A DNA stretch of 64,000 nucleotides from Apostichopus japonicus (GCF_037975245.1 NC_092574.1:12735213-12799212); one strand, 5' to 3'. Positions 12,161 through 24,016 are shown, counted from the first letter of the stretch. Numbers and translations: made by a program. The notes: generated from the sequence alone by a model not told the origin.

Positions 12161-13985
12161 CTGAGATCTGAAACTGAGTGAAAGATTTATGCATTCGATT
12201 GTTTACAACGGAAACAACAGTCTGATTTATTTTAATCATACTCATGATACTGCTATGGTTATTGAGTTAATTGCTGATCATGTTGTATAATATATCACAC
12301 CACTCCCAACTACTATAATCGTTTATGGCATTTTGCCAAAAACATAGGTTCACACCTAGATCATTAGTCATTGAACGACATGCCGTGATTCGGTCCGAGC
12401 TTGGAACTAACGTGGCGCTAACATATGCAAACAAATAGTTGTCACCATGACAGCTTACAGTTTCAAGTTCAAAATCTGTAAGTTCACCATAGCGATTTAA
12501 CGACACATTCAAATGAATATAGGGTATTGCAGAAACTAAAACTTGTTTGGTTACTTGGTGATATCAAACCAGGGAGTTGTTATATGGAACTCCCTGATCA
12601 AACACAGTTCATTTCATCAATTGCCTAAGGCATTGCGCCCCTCGATCCAACCAAAAACACAAATTGTGACGATCGTTTGAATTGTTCCATGAATAGATGT
12701 CGAGACCTACCTTAGTAACGTCGTGGCTTCGGCAACTTTTCATGGCAAGTGTAAATTTTTCGTTCTTTGATGGGGGGGGGGGGGGGGGGAGAAGGGAGGA
12801 GAGAATTAGGGGCAGTGTCATAAGGAGGAACAGGGCCCGGTACTACAGAATTGGTCCTCGAAAGAAGAATCCTCATTTTTGGCAACTCGATCAGGGCGCC
12901 CTGTTATGGCAGTGGTTCGCAGAAAAAAAAAACTATAATCAAATGGGGATGCGGCGACTCGTCATTTTCATGAAAATTACTGGATATGACACAAATAATA
13001 AGATCTAGTCGCGACAATACAGTATATGTGGGCACGTTCCATTGAACATTTACATCAACTCGATATGCATTGCAATTGGCCTGTTATGATAATTCTCCGT
13101 CATGCCGTCCTTCAGCAATCGATGTTGACTCCTTTGCAGTGGGTTTTGAAATAATACCCTCAAACTAAGATGTCTATAGGCCTATATGGTCTGGTCAAAC
13201 TCGTGACTGATAAAAACGAGCCTATATCAAGTTTAGTTCCGTATATATACAATTTCTTTGTCCCTAAAATTCTATGATTATAGGTCTTGTGTTTTATTAT
13301 TACATTTTACATTATTAGGTTAAAAAATTGTAACATTATTAAGTTACAAACTTGTAACATTAATTTTTTCATTATTAAGTTACAAACTTGTTTACATTTT
13401 GCCTAATTGCATGCTTTCAATCTTTGTAGCACAATGTGTCAGCATGTCTTCAGGTAGGCTATACCTCTCGGTTACTAGTCACATGATTAAGAACAGTCCG
13501 TGTCGCATTGTAGAAAACCAGGTTACACATGCAATAACCAAAACATACCTTTAAAAATAAAGAGGTAGCACAATATCAAACACATATGAAGGCCCAAGTC
13601 TAAGAAAGAAGTGACTCCGAAAATTCATTAAACATGTTTCATTTTCTTGACAAAAGAAACAGAAAAGGTACTTGAGCCCCTACGTCATGATGTAGTAATT
13701 ACTTTCGGTTAACTCCGCAAAAATGTTTCACGAGAGGCCTATTTACTTATTAGATCATTAAAGCAGGAGAAATACTCCTCGGCATTTAGTTACTATATTT
13801 ATCACCGAAACACCCATCTTCTCCACTCCAACCGCCTCCCACTCCCCACCGCTCCGACCCCAACAAACCCTGCCATCGTGGCGCGCATCACTGACAACAC
13901 TTGGCATTACGAATTTACATTCACTGTCAATTAAATTCAAATTTAATTAAACAAGCATAAATTTAAGCGTAAATGAATGTCTTAC
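12161..13985. other. Stretch without a supported gene
   Basis: Likely an intron of the candidate minus-strand gene. It contains an uninterrupted G run of about 19 bases near 12771-12789. At about 13316-13394 there is a short tandem of an AT-rich unit with ATTATTAAGTTACAAACTTG. No coding stretch with splice signals was recognised on either strand. Confidence 0.4.
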
Positions 13986-14045
13986 CTCGCAATGTAGGAA
14001 GGATCTTGAACTTTAAAACGTCACGTGCCACAATGTGACATGCCG
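13986..14045 (-). other. Possible 5' UTR exon (3' limit only)
   Basis: On minus, CATTGCGAG|GTAAGACA is a consensus donor at 13986, preceded by sequence without a usable ATG frame and with a CACGTG box at about 14022. It is the nearest candidate for the untranslated exon needed by the coding exon at 12033-12160. The upstream limit shown is nominal, as no promoter element was identified. Confidence 0.25.
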
Positions 14046-15490
14046 ATCATACACACAGTTCTGAAAACAATACTCAAATGGTTGGCAGACTGATTTCTAC
14101 CGATGCTATATAAGCAATTTTTCAATATGAACTAACCAGTATGTCCGACTGCGATACAAGTTTGTGGTAACAGGGAATTCGCGGCTAGTGTGTTTTTTGA
14201 CCTCTTATGCACCTTACTAAAATGCGGTTCTTCAAAGTTAGTGTTATCGACAGGTATAGACACAATAGATAAAAGGTTCTGTTATTCTACGGTGGTGGAA
14301 ACCTGCCATAAATGATACGTTAAAAAATTGAATCAGTGCCAGGAGACAACCGAGGTTCTCTGATTATTCAACGGCCCTCCTCCGATAAACCGTTTAGTTC
14401 ACATATTCATGTCGTGAATTACAGCTTTACTAAAGGACATTCCACTAGGACTTCTTCATGTTTTCTATCTTTTTATGTTTTGGTATGGTCGGACCCTAAC
14501 GGAACGACACGTACTCTACCAAAGAAAGTTAACTTTTTACGTCACTATATAATGATATACCGTATGTTTCCGTAACATCCTAGACAGTTTCGCAATATAT
14601 CATATTTGAGGTCATAAATGTCTAAGAAGTTCTCCCTTTGAGCCTTTGTGACAGTATATGCCGCTCTGAGAAACTGACGTGAAGGATAAAGTCGTCTGGA
14701 AAACAACACAGATTAAAGATATGATTTTCTATACGATCATGCAACATATATGAGTTAATTTTATGCTTACGCAGTCAGCCTTTAAAGGTTCGAACACATC
14801 GAATGTTACTTGACGAATGCTGATTGGTTTCATGTTTCGAGATAGTACATATAAGTTGATAAACTTACTTCCGAAGAAATTGATACATATTTTTATATGT
14901 TTCAGTTCTGAAGAATTGTTACAGGTTTCGTGTTTCGCGATAAAGGAAAGTCAGAGCAAGCGATTCTTCCTTTTATTTAAGAAGAGGTGATGCAAGTCGT
15001 GGCCCTTATCGCGAGAACCCAGACAGAAATGACAAAATTGGAACATGAAGTGAATTATTGCAATTTGTTATACTTCTACAGCTGTGTATAGCGGTAAATA
15101 TATTCTATAGGTCGAAGACAAACAAGGGGAAATGGAATTATTTCTTAGGCGTATTGTCAATCTCATGATTCCATGATCACAATGCTTTCTAACTCTATAG
15201 AGAAAGGCCTATATACGGTTGTCTGAATATACTAATTACTTCAGCCGAAAACTCTTAGTGTATACTTCGTCAGGTCTATCCTACAAATGTCTGTGCTTCC
15301 ATTTTATAATCTCAATGATGCGAGCCTCGCTTTAAGCAAACCATTTGCTTTTCTTTTCTAACTTAATTAATGTTTCATCACGGTCATTTTTGCTCCTTAT
15401 TATTTACTTACATTAACCAACTTGACACAACGCTCATTCATCAGTACTTTGGATGTAACACATAGTTATTTCTTTCGTCACACTTTTAAG
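14046..15490. other. Stretch without a supported gene
   Basis: No coding stretch, RNA gene or clear repeat was recognised here. Open frames are short and unrelated to known proteins. Confidence 0.4.
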
Positions 15491-15576
15491 ACATGCAGAA
15501 TAGCTCCTTCCTCAGCTTTGAGCCCCAAAAAATGATACGAATAAAAACGTTGCATCCCTGGCAAAAGTTTTTACAA

Positions 15577-15648
15577 TGATCCCGACGTGATTCGAACACG
15601 CAACCTTCTGATCTGGAGTCAGACGCGCTACCGTTGCGCCACAGGATC
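15577..15648 (-). tRNA. tRNA-Trp (anticodon CCA), copy 1
   Basis: A 72-base cloverleaf with acceptor stem GATCCTG/CGGGATC (one G-U pair), A box TGGCGCAACGGTAGCG, anticodon loop CTCCAGA giving CCA, B box GTTCGAATC and discriminator A. A T run (TTTTT in the transcript) follows the 3' end as an RNA polymerase III terminator. It opens a tandem of three tRNA-bearing units. There is no encoded CCA tail, as expected in eukaryotes. Confidence 0.97.
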
Positions 15649-15900
15649 TCAGTAAACTTACATGATTTTATTGAGACAATGGAACAGCCGTATGCCAGTA
15701 ATGCAAGTTTAAGCATACCAGGCCCAGATGCAGGTTTGTAGGGTTGTGCTACAAACCCCCCAACTCCCAAAATAGATGTAGCTATAGTTAATAACCAACC
15801 TTTCGTGCATAAACCTAATTCATAGCCTAAAAATGACTCAGAATGATCCATTTCACGTCTAAATTGTTTTTGGAGCCGGTGGAAGTACCCAGATGTCACT

Positions 15901-16005
15901 ACATAATAATAATAATAATAATAATATAAAGCATTTATATAGCGCCTAACATCACAAAGGCCACTAAGCGCTTTACAGTAAAAGGTGCATGTACCTTTAC
16001 AGTAA
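15901..16005 (-). mobile_element. 5'-truncated L2-like LINE or V-SINE 3' tail
   Basis: Read on minus, TGTAAAGCGCTTAGTGG, then GGCGCTATATAAATGC, then an ATT microsatellite tail match the 3' end shared by L2-clade LINEs and V-SINEs. The neighbouring tandem copy near 16780 reads straight from CACTACAT into GCATGGGGAG without it, so the paralogue is an empty site. The insert is about 105 bases and flanked by ACAT. Confidence 0.7.
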
Positions 16006-16438
16006 AAGGTACATGCATGGGGAGTCACCTTCAACACGCCTCCCCCAACCCACTTTTCAATAAACCTGGTTCTTTCCCTGTATAAACGGTATATGTTACA
16101 ATGTAAAGCACCACACCCACAACTATATAACATTACTGCAGTTATAGTAGGCAATGCTGTCTTTACTCATAATCCGTTTTTTTTCATTTCTTCATTACTA
16201 CTTAATGCTACTTTATTGAGATTGTGATAATTATCCGTTAATTTACATCCCTTATACACTTAATCAGTGTGAACAAAATCGATACATACGAAATCAAACT
16301 TCAAGTGATTGGGATCTTTTTAAAATGAAATCCCATGAAAGTTAGTGTTTATATTGCACGACCAATCCCACGTGAAGCATGTATTATGGATGATGTTAAA
16401 AACATGTCCCATTCCATTGAGGGGGGAAAAGAATTCCA

Positions 16439-16510
16439 TAATCCCGACGTGATTCGAACACGCAACCTTCTGATCTGGAGTCAGACGCGCTACCGTTGCG
16501 CCACAGGATC
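16439..16510 (-). tRNA. tRNA-Trp (anticodon CCA), copy 2
   Basis: Same cloverleaf and CCA anticodon as the other copies. The last acceptor-stem base is changed, so the terminal pair is G1-U72 instead of G1-C72. A T run follows as terminator. It is probably transcribed, but the altered end pair may affect processing or charging. Confidence 0.9.
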
Positions 16511-17221
16511 TCAGTAAACCTACATGATTTTATTGAGACAATATATGTTGAACAGCCGTATGCCAGAAATGCAAGTTTAAGCATACCAGGCGCACATCCA
16601 TGTTTGTAGGGTTGTGCAACTTCCCAGACCCCACCCCACCGGCCTAAACCTCCAAAATAGATGTAGCTATAGTTAGTGACCAACCGTTCGTGCATAGACC
16701 TAAGTTATAGCCTAAAAATGACTCATAATGATCCATTTCACGTCTAAATTGTTTTGAGGAGGTGGGGGTATCCAGATGTCACTACATGCATGGGGAGTCA
16801 CCTTCAACACGCCTCCCACACCCCACTTTCAAAAACCTGGATCATTCCCATGATATACGGTATATGTTACAATGTAAAAGCACCACACCCACAACTATAA
16901 AACATTACTGCAGTTATTGTAGGCAATGATGTCTTTTACTCATACTCTTGTTTTTTTTTGTGTTTGTTACATTTCTTCATGACTACTTAATGCTACTTTA
17001 TTGAGATTGTGATAATTATCCGTTAATTTACATCCCTTACACTTAATCAGTGTGAACAAAATCGATACATACGAAATCAAACTTCAAGTGATTGGGATCT
17101 TTTTAAAAATGAAATCCCATGAAAGTTAGTGTTTATATTGCACGACCAATCCCACGTGAAGCATGTATTATGGAGATGTTAAAAACATGTCCCATTTCAT
17201 TGAGGGGAAAAAAGAATTCCA

Positions 17222-17293
17222 TGATCCCGACGTGATTCGAACACGCAACCTTCTGATCTGGAGTCAGACGCGCTACCGTTGCGCCACAGGATC
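17222..17293 (-). tRNA. tRNA-Trp (anticodon CCA), copy 3
   Basis: Intact 72-base cloverleaf, CCA anticodon, good A and B boxes, and a six-T terminator. The 300 bases on its 5' side (17294-17600) match, in reverse orientation, the 5' flank of the plus-strand tRNA at 25378, so the two arose from one duplicated unit. Confidence 0.97.
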
Positions 17294-17600
17294 TCTTCAG
17301 TGTTTACAAGATCAATTTGAATACATTTAGGAATTATCGTAGTCACATGACTTAAAGATATAGTGAATGAGGACATCGATCAGCAAATCTCGACCACTGG
17401 TCACCCTCCTGCAAGAAATAATCTGATATAATACCAGCACCAATTGGCTCATGTGTGCCCTATAACAGCCCATGGATCCGAGTAACAGTGTGCCCAAGCA
17501 GCCCGCACCCACCCCTCACACTTTCTTCTCTACTCCAAGTTTAAACATATTAAACGCACATCATCCTGTGTTTACATTGACTACAACAAAAAATATTGAA
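17294..17600 (+). repeat. Inverted duplication arm I, left
   Basis: It matches the reverse complement of 25078-25377 by eye across almost its whole length, with a few small gaps, and stops matching just past AATATTGAAT. It is the shared 5' flank of two tRNA-Trp genes on opposite strands. Confidence 0.85.
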
Positions 17601-17809
17601 TGGCAAAATATCTATAAAACAGTACAACGGTACAGCAGTTGCATAGTAGAAAATACCTAGAAAAGCCAATTAAACGTTATATTAACCAATAGACACCACA
17701 CACCGATAATCTTACGCAGCTAGAAGCAACTTCGTCTTTCAGTCTATTTACATATTAAATGGTGAACACAAATCGTTTATCGTTTTGTATAAAATATGTT
17801 TGTTGCAAT

Positions 17810-17894
17810 GAAGCTGACGTGATTCAAATAGGCTACGCAACCTTCTAATATGTAGTCAGACGCGCTGTATAGCCTACCGATGCGCAACAGGACC
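17810..17894 (-). pseudogene. Decayed tRNA-Trp with small insertions
   Basis: Blocks GACGTGATTC, ACGCAACCTTCT, AGTCAGACGCGCT and ACAGGACC line up with the intact tRNA-Trp genes. Short insertions interrupt the B-box arm (around 17827-17835) and the D arm (around 17867-17876), both containing an AGGC or AGCC motif. The anticodon loop no longer has CCA. It is not expected to make a functional tRNA. Confidence 0.8.
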
Positions 17895-18438
17895 ACGCAC
17901 GATTCAGGAATCATTCTTTCTGGTTGTCTGTCGATGCTTAATCAAATACCACAGCCCAATTAATCAGACATGTCGCAATGGTGAGAAAGTAACTGGAGAA
18001 TCACTGCTCGGAAAATTCGGTTACCACGTGATCATGCAAACCTCCCTGCAAAAAGAAGCCTAAAATAATATCAGTATATACCTACCGTATTTGTTTCCGT
18101 TATAACATATTGTAATAGTATACACTGACAAATTGCAGGGTCCCTGTTCATCTTTACCCTTCAAAATAAAAACCAAGTTGTCATATAGGCCTACATCTCC
18201 TCCTAACATCATTTAATATCACGTCAATTTGTTACAATAGTAACGAGCACATGCATCCGCGGCCCCACCCCGCCCCACCGCAGACACACAAACACTCACC
18301 CACACACAAACCAGCATATCTAAAATAATGCATTTGCACCATAAATATCAAAGTAGACTTTGGTCATATCGAGCAAAGAAATTAAGTTCCTGATAATTAT
18401 GCGTTTTGTGTGGCTCGGTTGACTACCGATCACTGGTC

Positions 18439-18465
18439 ATGACGGAGTGGTCGCGCGGAGTGGCG
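18439..18465 (+). other. Short ATG-to-donor segment, possible first exon
   Basis: ATG at 18439 opens nine codons (MTEWSRGVA) that end at a consensus donor, GTAAGTAC. The inverted copy at 24016-23990 keeps the ATG, the frame (MADWSGGVA) and the same donor. No downstream partner exon with an intact acceptor and frame is clear on either strand. It could be a start exon of a lost or unseen gene, or chance conserved by recent duplication. Confidence 0.25.
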
Positions 18466-19209
18466 GTAAGTACTCTCCAAATGTTGGTTATCTATATTAC
18501 ACATTTCCTTTCCTCATATTCACATAGCGAAATATTGATTCAATTGAAGCAGAACCGGGCCATACAGAGAAATTTATAAGGTCTGTATTCATGAACACCA
18601 CTGTCTCTCCTTGCCCGCCCCTTCCATACCAATTCTTCAATACAAAATAACAATTAGTTTTACATCCTAATCACCAAAAAACATGCAACCTCTCGCCGTG
18701 ATATTTATATGCATGTAGTAGAATTTAGACTTATAAGTTCATTTGCCTTGATGGTGATGATACAAATTTAACATTTAAGATACAAAATATATATGTGTTT
18801 TAACCGTTCATCATATATTGGTAGGGACTATAAGACTAATCATATGCTTGTTAATTCTTTATATTGTTATTAATATTTCCAAAGCACAACCAAATTATAG
18901 ATATGCTATACCTGCATTGTATACGCAAGCTGCAAAATATGGACCATATATACGACAAGCGATCTGGTCAGATGGGGTGAGAAGTGGGGTGGGGGGGGGT
19001 AGGATATCAAACTCTTGGTTCACTTGTAGTTAAATATAACCTCAATTGCTTACAAAGCCATTTTTTAGTACTGGTGATAGTATATAATTATGTGTTCAAA
19101 TGATATGAAGCTGCACGTTGGGTGAGAGTATAATGTCTTCTCTCAACTATTTGTTTCAGAGAAGTTGATGTCAACAGACGTCTGTAAAAGGGAAAGAAAA
19201 AAAATCCGC

Positions 19210-19281
19210 TGATCCCGACGTGATTCGAACACGCAACCTTCTGATCTGGAGTCAGACGCGCTACCGTTGCGCCACGAGATC
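19210..19281 (-). tRNA. tRNA-Trp (anticodon CCA), copy 4
   Basis: Cloverleaf with acceptor stem GATCTCG/CGGGATC (one G-U pair), CCA anticodon and discriminator A, followed by an eight-T terminator. The GATCTCG start is shared with the plus-strand gene at 24590, with which it also shares about 290 bases of 5' flank. Confidence 0.97.
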
Positions 19282-20911
19282 ACTTATATGTAACAGAATA
19301 TATTGTACTTATATTGCTTATTTAGTACAGCCTAGATGTAAATTCTAAAATATCTTGCAATTACGGTGGTGATTGCATCATCCAAGCTAGGTACTGCAGG
19401 TTCACACTTAATGTAGATAAACTTTTCATTAAATAATCACTTCAAAAACACTTTAGTTAGGAAACGACTCAGAACAAGTTCATACAAGTCCAAAAATATA
19501 AGTGTTACCAGTAATATACGAGAGTACATTATGTTAAATCAAACAAAATAATGGCCATGTCCACGTATATGCCACATAATAACGGAAGATCATTATACTT
19601 AAAGGATCAAAGTACGTATACCAGGCGTGTAACGTCTATAATCAAACAAACAGGTATAATTCAGTCAGCTGTTCAGAATAAAATAAACAAAAGCAAGGAA
19701 CACATACGACGTTTATATAAAATAACATATGTTTGCATTTCACTAGAAATTTGGCTATAGTCTCAAATGGTTTTTTATTTCATCCGTGCATGAGTGGTAT
19801 ATTGCTTGTAAGAAGTTGTAAGCTATTTGGGAAATTGAGTTTTTATTATAAACAGTAATATTGACATAATGTAAGGCCTAAATTGAGGAACCCACGTCAT
19901 CGTCTGCTTGGTTTTAAAGGAGCAAATACAGCAACATATTTGTGGATATCTCAGAGACTGGTATATAAAGAAGAAACATTATACCTGCTCACCCCCCCCC
20001 CCCGCCCCCTCCCTTCCCTTCCTTCTCCTGAGTTTAATACTACTTATCATCACTGAATAAAGTCGAGTTTCAGAGCATATGTAGTTATTCAATTGAATAA
20101 CATGAAACTATTATGGTTAATGGAGAAGTAAAGAAAACTAACGTTGACAGCTGCAAAATTAATCATCTCTGTAGGGGTTTATTACTATTATACTCCTCGT
20201 CTGATCTAAGACAACCAGAGATAATCGAACTGTATTGTTTTGAGATTAACATGTATGTCTCCTTGTTAAGGTTCTTGCAAGCAAACGTCAAGTTTGCGAG
20301 TAATCCCTGGGGTCATCGTGGTTCCATGACTTTAGCTCGTACCCGGACCTCCTCTTCGTTTTCGTTTCCGAGAATTATCCTCGAACTACCGGTAAATAAC
20401 CGGTGACATTTAAGGTGTAGAGAGATCATACGTTCGAGATTTATTGTAGTCAAACTCACAACCAACCCCCCCCCCTCCCCCAACGCAAAATAAAAATCAC
20501 CATAAAGAGAAAACCGTCACTTCTCTTCAACAATCATTTCGTGACATGATTAACGGAACATCCGCATATAATACACCTACGTCGCCGTATGCACAATTGA
20601 CACGTACTGTACATCAATCAAATCGCCCTCTTAGACAACCAACGTATCGTGTCAGATTTCATTTCCAGACTTTACCAGACGTTTATCCTCATTTGTCTTA
20701 TGAGCTTTGCAAATACCTTGTAAAAATCTGTAAGCATTAATGTTACCATGTATATCGTGAACTCTGTCATTCATGTGAAAAATAACTTGAAATATATGTC
20801 ATCACATACAATGCTCAGAAATGTGGTGGAAAAGAAAGGATTAAATTAAGAAAGACCGATTTTTATCAGTTAAATGACAACTTTATACTCACTCCTATAA
20901 AAGTTTACTAC

Positions 20912-21148
20912 GTATCAAAGACTACGGAAGCTTGGATGCCCCCTACTGTTTTTTTCTTTAATCGTGGAACTACTATTCCGGAGTCATTTTCGGTTTCACT
21001 GAAGAAACTTGGTCTTCCTGTGGATCAAAAACTTGGATTTGATGCCCTAGATTTATTTTCAGGAGAATATATCGGATTCATGGACTCTTATGCGATGTTT
21101 AATTCCACTGTCAATCCTAGTGGTGTCCGACTCTTCCTTTTCGGCTGA
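20912..21148 (+). pseudogene. Inverted copy of GH27 terminal exon A3
   Basis: It copies the exon at 26988-27254 in the opposite orientation. The acceptor AG just before GTATCAAAG has become AC, so it can no longer be spliced at that point. Fifteen bases after the MRPT-equivalent codons are missing in frame, removing the conserved W-A-V strand. The end is shortened to FLFG before a stop. No exons for the catalytic core lie upstream on this strand, so it is treated as a dead copy. Confidence 0.85.
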
Positions 21149-21329
21149 AATAACGTGATTCCCACATAATTAAGTAAATACATATACTAACCCTTCACGG
21201 CTGCAAGCAGTGCTTGTCCGAGTTGCACTTTTATTAAGAACTGGCAACAAAACCAAATAAATATCATTGTATTTTGAAGACAATGATTATAATAATCCTA
21301 ATGGAAAAACAATACTGTATTTCTCTTAG

Positions 21330-21460
21330 ATAAAGGAAACCGAAGTTTGGTTGAAACATCTTCAAAGGTGGGATGAGTGGGCGATTGTCATGTTCAACAT
21401 GGGTTCGACGAAAGCCACCATTACGCTCCACCTACCGTGTGTATGCATGATGTCAGCTAA
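21330..21460 (+). pseudogene. Inverted copy of GH27 terminal exon A4, truncated
   Basis: The acceptor TTCTCTTAG and the first 40 or so codons match the exon at 26386-26640 (ETEVWLK then DEWAIVMFN). After ITLHLP the similarity ends: the second half of the domain is missing here and replaced by unrelated sequence. Not expected to yield a folded C-terminal domain. Confidence 0.8.
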
Positions 21461-21810
21461 GTTTCTTCTACTTCTGTATCAATCACACGTCTCGTTTAAA
21501 AATAAAAATGTATGAAACTTAATTTTAATGTTTCCTTTTTACCCATGTAGGGAGTGTGTCGGGGGGGGGGGTGGATACGGGGTAGAGTACATGTTTACAT
21601 GATATCATATCGACTAGCAGCTACACTTTTTGGATCATAAGAAAAGTAATTTTCAGCAGGTTATAATTGAATACATGACAAAATTATTATATTAATACAA
21701 AGAGGTAATACATTAAATCATGATTTAGCATACTGAACTGAAGAGCATGTAATATGGAGATGTTAAAAAAAAACATATCCCATTTCATTGAGGAAAAAAA
21801 GTTAACACAA

Positions 21811-21882
21811 TGATCCCGACGTGATTCGAACACGCAACCTTCTGATCTGGAGTCAGACGCGCTACCGTTGCGCCACAGGATC
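21811..21882 (-). tRNA. tRNA-Trp (anticodon CCA), copy 5
   Basis: Intact cloverleaf identical in plan to copy 1, with CCA anticodon and a seven-T terminator. Its 3' flank (ATGGAGATGTTAAA with CCCATTTCATTGAGG) is shared with the units at 16439 and 17222, so it derives from the tandem array at 15.5-17.3 kb. It lies between the left arm III and the right arm II. Confidence 0.97.
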
Positions 21883-23082
21883 ATATAGTAAACAACGGTA
21901 GAAGCATCATGTTTTCTACGTAACTAAAATAAAAGTTGCAACTATTCCGATGATTGCATCATCTGGATGTTTTATGACCTTCAACAGCCATTGGTGCAAA
22001 CATCCATGGTTGATACATGATTAAGTCTGTGAACGAATAGGTAAAAAACTCCCTATGCATCGAATCACTCTCAGACTAAGAAAGAGGGGTAAGAAGAGGG
22101 AATGGGACTTTTGCAGAGCAAGGCATATATACCTTGCCCATAGGGAGTACCATTCATATCGGTTTGTGTGTATGTGGAGGTAGTTTTACAAACTTACCGA
22201 TTGCATATTTCAGTGTTCCATAAAGGGAGAGGCATACATGGAGTATCAGTGGGAAAAAAATCCCCCCCCCCCTTTCCTATGCCAAGTAACCTATAACCGC
22301 TACTGTGCATTCACATCATGTATAGTTTAATGTTATTCGATTGAATTACTACAGATGCTCTAAAACTCGACTTTATTAAGTGATGATAAGTAAACGCAGG
22401 ACACAAGCATGGAGAGGGAATGGAGGGGGGGGTGTAACGTTTCTTCTTTTTACCAGTCTCTAAGATATCCACAAATAGGTTGCTGTATTTGAAGGAATGC
22501 TCCTTTCCAACCAAAACGGACGATGACGTGGGTTCCTCAGTTTAGCCCAATATTACTGTTATAATAAAAACTAAATTTTCCAGAAATATAACTTCGTATA
22601 AGCAATATATCACTCATGCACGAATGAAATCAAACACCATTTGAGACTAGCCAAATTTGTAATGAAATGCAAACATATTATTTCATATAAACATCGTATA
22701 TGTGTCCCTTGTTTTTTATTTTTTATTCTGAAGAGCTGACCTAATCGGACCCTGTGTGTTTGACTATAATACGTGACTTACGAGTCTTGTTTAAGTGCTT
22801 TGAAACTTTAAAGTATGAGGCACTTCCGTTATTATGTGGCATATACGTGGACATGACCATTAGTTTTTTTGATTTAACATATGTACTCTCGTATATTACT
22901 GGTAAAACTCATATTTTTGGACTTGGTGAACTTGTTCTGAATCGTTTTCATACTACAGTTACGTCAAGTGTACACCTGCAGTATCTAGCTTGGATGATGT
23001 AATCACCAACGTAATTGCAAGATACTAAGTTACATTTGGCTATACTAAATATAAGCAATATATTATATTCTACATATTATGA

Positions 23083-23154
23083 GATCCTGTGGCGCAACGG
23101 TAGCGCGTCTGACTCCAGATCAGAAGGTTGCGTGTTCGAATCACGTCGGGATCA
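23083..23154 (+). tRNA. tRNA-Trp (anticodon CCA), copy 6
   Basis: Intact 72-base cloverleaf starting GATCCTG and ending GGGATCA, CCA anticodon, T-run terminator (seven T, then CCCC and TTTT) just downstream. It occupies the same place in arm II right as the minus-strand tRNA at 19210 does in arm II left. Confidence 0.97.
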
Positions 23155-23989
23155 GCGGAAATTTTTTTCCCCTTTTTGAGACGTCTGTTGTCAGCAACAT
23201 TTCGAAAACAAATAGTTGAGAGAAGCCATGACTTTCACCCCAAAGTGCATCTTTATGTCATTTGCATATATATACTGTCACCAGTACAAGACCAGGCCTT
23301 GTAAGCATTAATTCATGTTATAATACACTACCAGTAAACTAACAGTTTGATATCCTATCCCCCCCACCCCCCCCCCCCTCGCTGCCCATCTGACCAGATC
23401 GCTTGTAGCATATCTGGTTCATTTTTGCAGATTGCGTATACAATTCAGGTATAGCCTGTATATAATTTTATTGCGCTTTTGAAATATTAATAACAATATA
23501 AATAATTAAATAGTATATCCCAAAGTCTCATAGTCCCTATAAATATATGATGTACGGTTAGAACACAGTGTTTATGTATTTGTATCTTAAATGTATATGC
23601 TTAAAGCTGTTGGTTACGTATCCCGCCTTTATAGTACATCAGTATATTTGTCTATAAGCATCTGTTCACTTTTCAAATTTATCATCATCACCATCAACGT
23701 AAATGAACCTAGTTTACATTTTACTTTATACATAAAAATATCACGGCAAGAGGTGCATGTTGTTTGGTGATTAGAATATAAAACTAATTGTTTATTTGTA
23801 TTGCAGAATTGGTATGGAGGGGGCGGGCGAGGAGAGACAGTGGTGTTCGTATACTGAATATTGACCTTATAAATTCTATGTAGGACCCGGTTCTGCTTCA
23901 ATTGAATCAATATTTCAACCGAGCTATGTGAATATGAGGAAAGGACATACATGTGTAATATAGAAAACCAACATTTGGAGAGTACTTAC

Positions 23990-24016
23990 CGCCACTCCGC
24001 CCGACCAATCCGCCAT
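23990..24016 (-). other. Inverted copy of ATG-to-donor segment
   Basis: Minus-strand counterpart of 18439-18465. ATG is followed by codons for ADWSGGVA and the donor GTAAGTAC. Three of nine codons differ from the left copy, without frame loss. Confidence 0.25.

Larger units (their letters stand above)
15490..17293 (-). repeat. Tandem duplication of tRNA-Trp units
   Basis: Units starting at the tRNA genes at 15577, 16439 and 17222 share long flanks. Examples are GCACGACCAATCCCACGTGA near 16360 and 17141, and CACAACTAT with ACATTACTGCAGTTAT near 16120 and 16892. Spacing is 862 and 783 bases; most of the difference is the LINE-tail insert in the first unit. The block just 3' of the tRNA (AGCATGTATTATGGA) also occurs next to the tRNA at 21811. 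Confidence 0.85.
18222..20108 (+). repeat. Inverted duplication arm II, left
   Basis: It matches the reverse complement of 22315-24222 in order, with indels. Shared landmarks are ACATGCATCCGC, ACTACCGATCACTGGTCATG, ATTCAATTGAAGCAGAACC, CGATCTGGTCAGATGGG, the tRNA-Trp genes at 19210 and 23083, and AGTGATGATAAG or its variant. The sequence next to the tRNA (19282-19560) also has a closer extra copy at about 24300-24589. Confidence 0.85.
20110..21712 (+). repeat. Inverted duplication arm III, left
   Basis: Near-identical by eye to the reverse complement of 26066-28025. It carries copies of two terminal exons of the GH27 gene (20912 and 21330). Small open frames at 20113-20406 and 20546-20740 recur in the right arm, but the arms are so similar that shared frames say little about coding. 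Long C tracts (for example 20467-20475) occur at matching positions in both arms. Confidence 0.9.

Noticed and set aside
15486-16695. Minus-strand open frames containing LWRNGSASDSRSEGCVFES
   Set aside because: This peptide is the conceptual translation of the tRNA-Trp gene and recurs wherever a copy lies; it is not a protein.
20113-20740. Frames of 97 and 64 codons conserved in both inverted arms
   Set aside because: The arms are too similar for conservation to be evidence, and there is no known domain or splice context.
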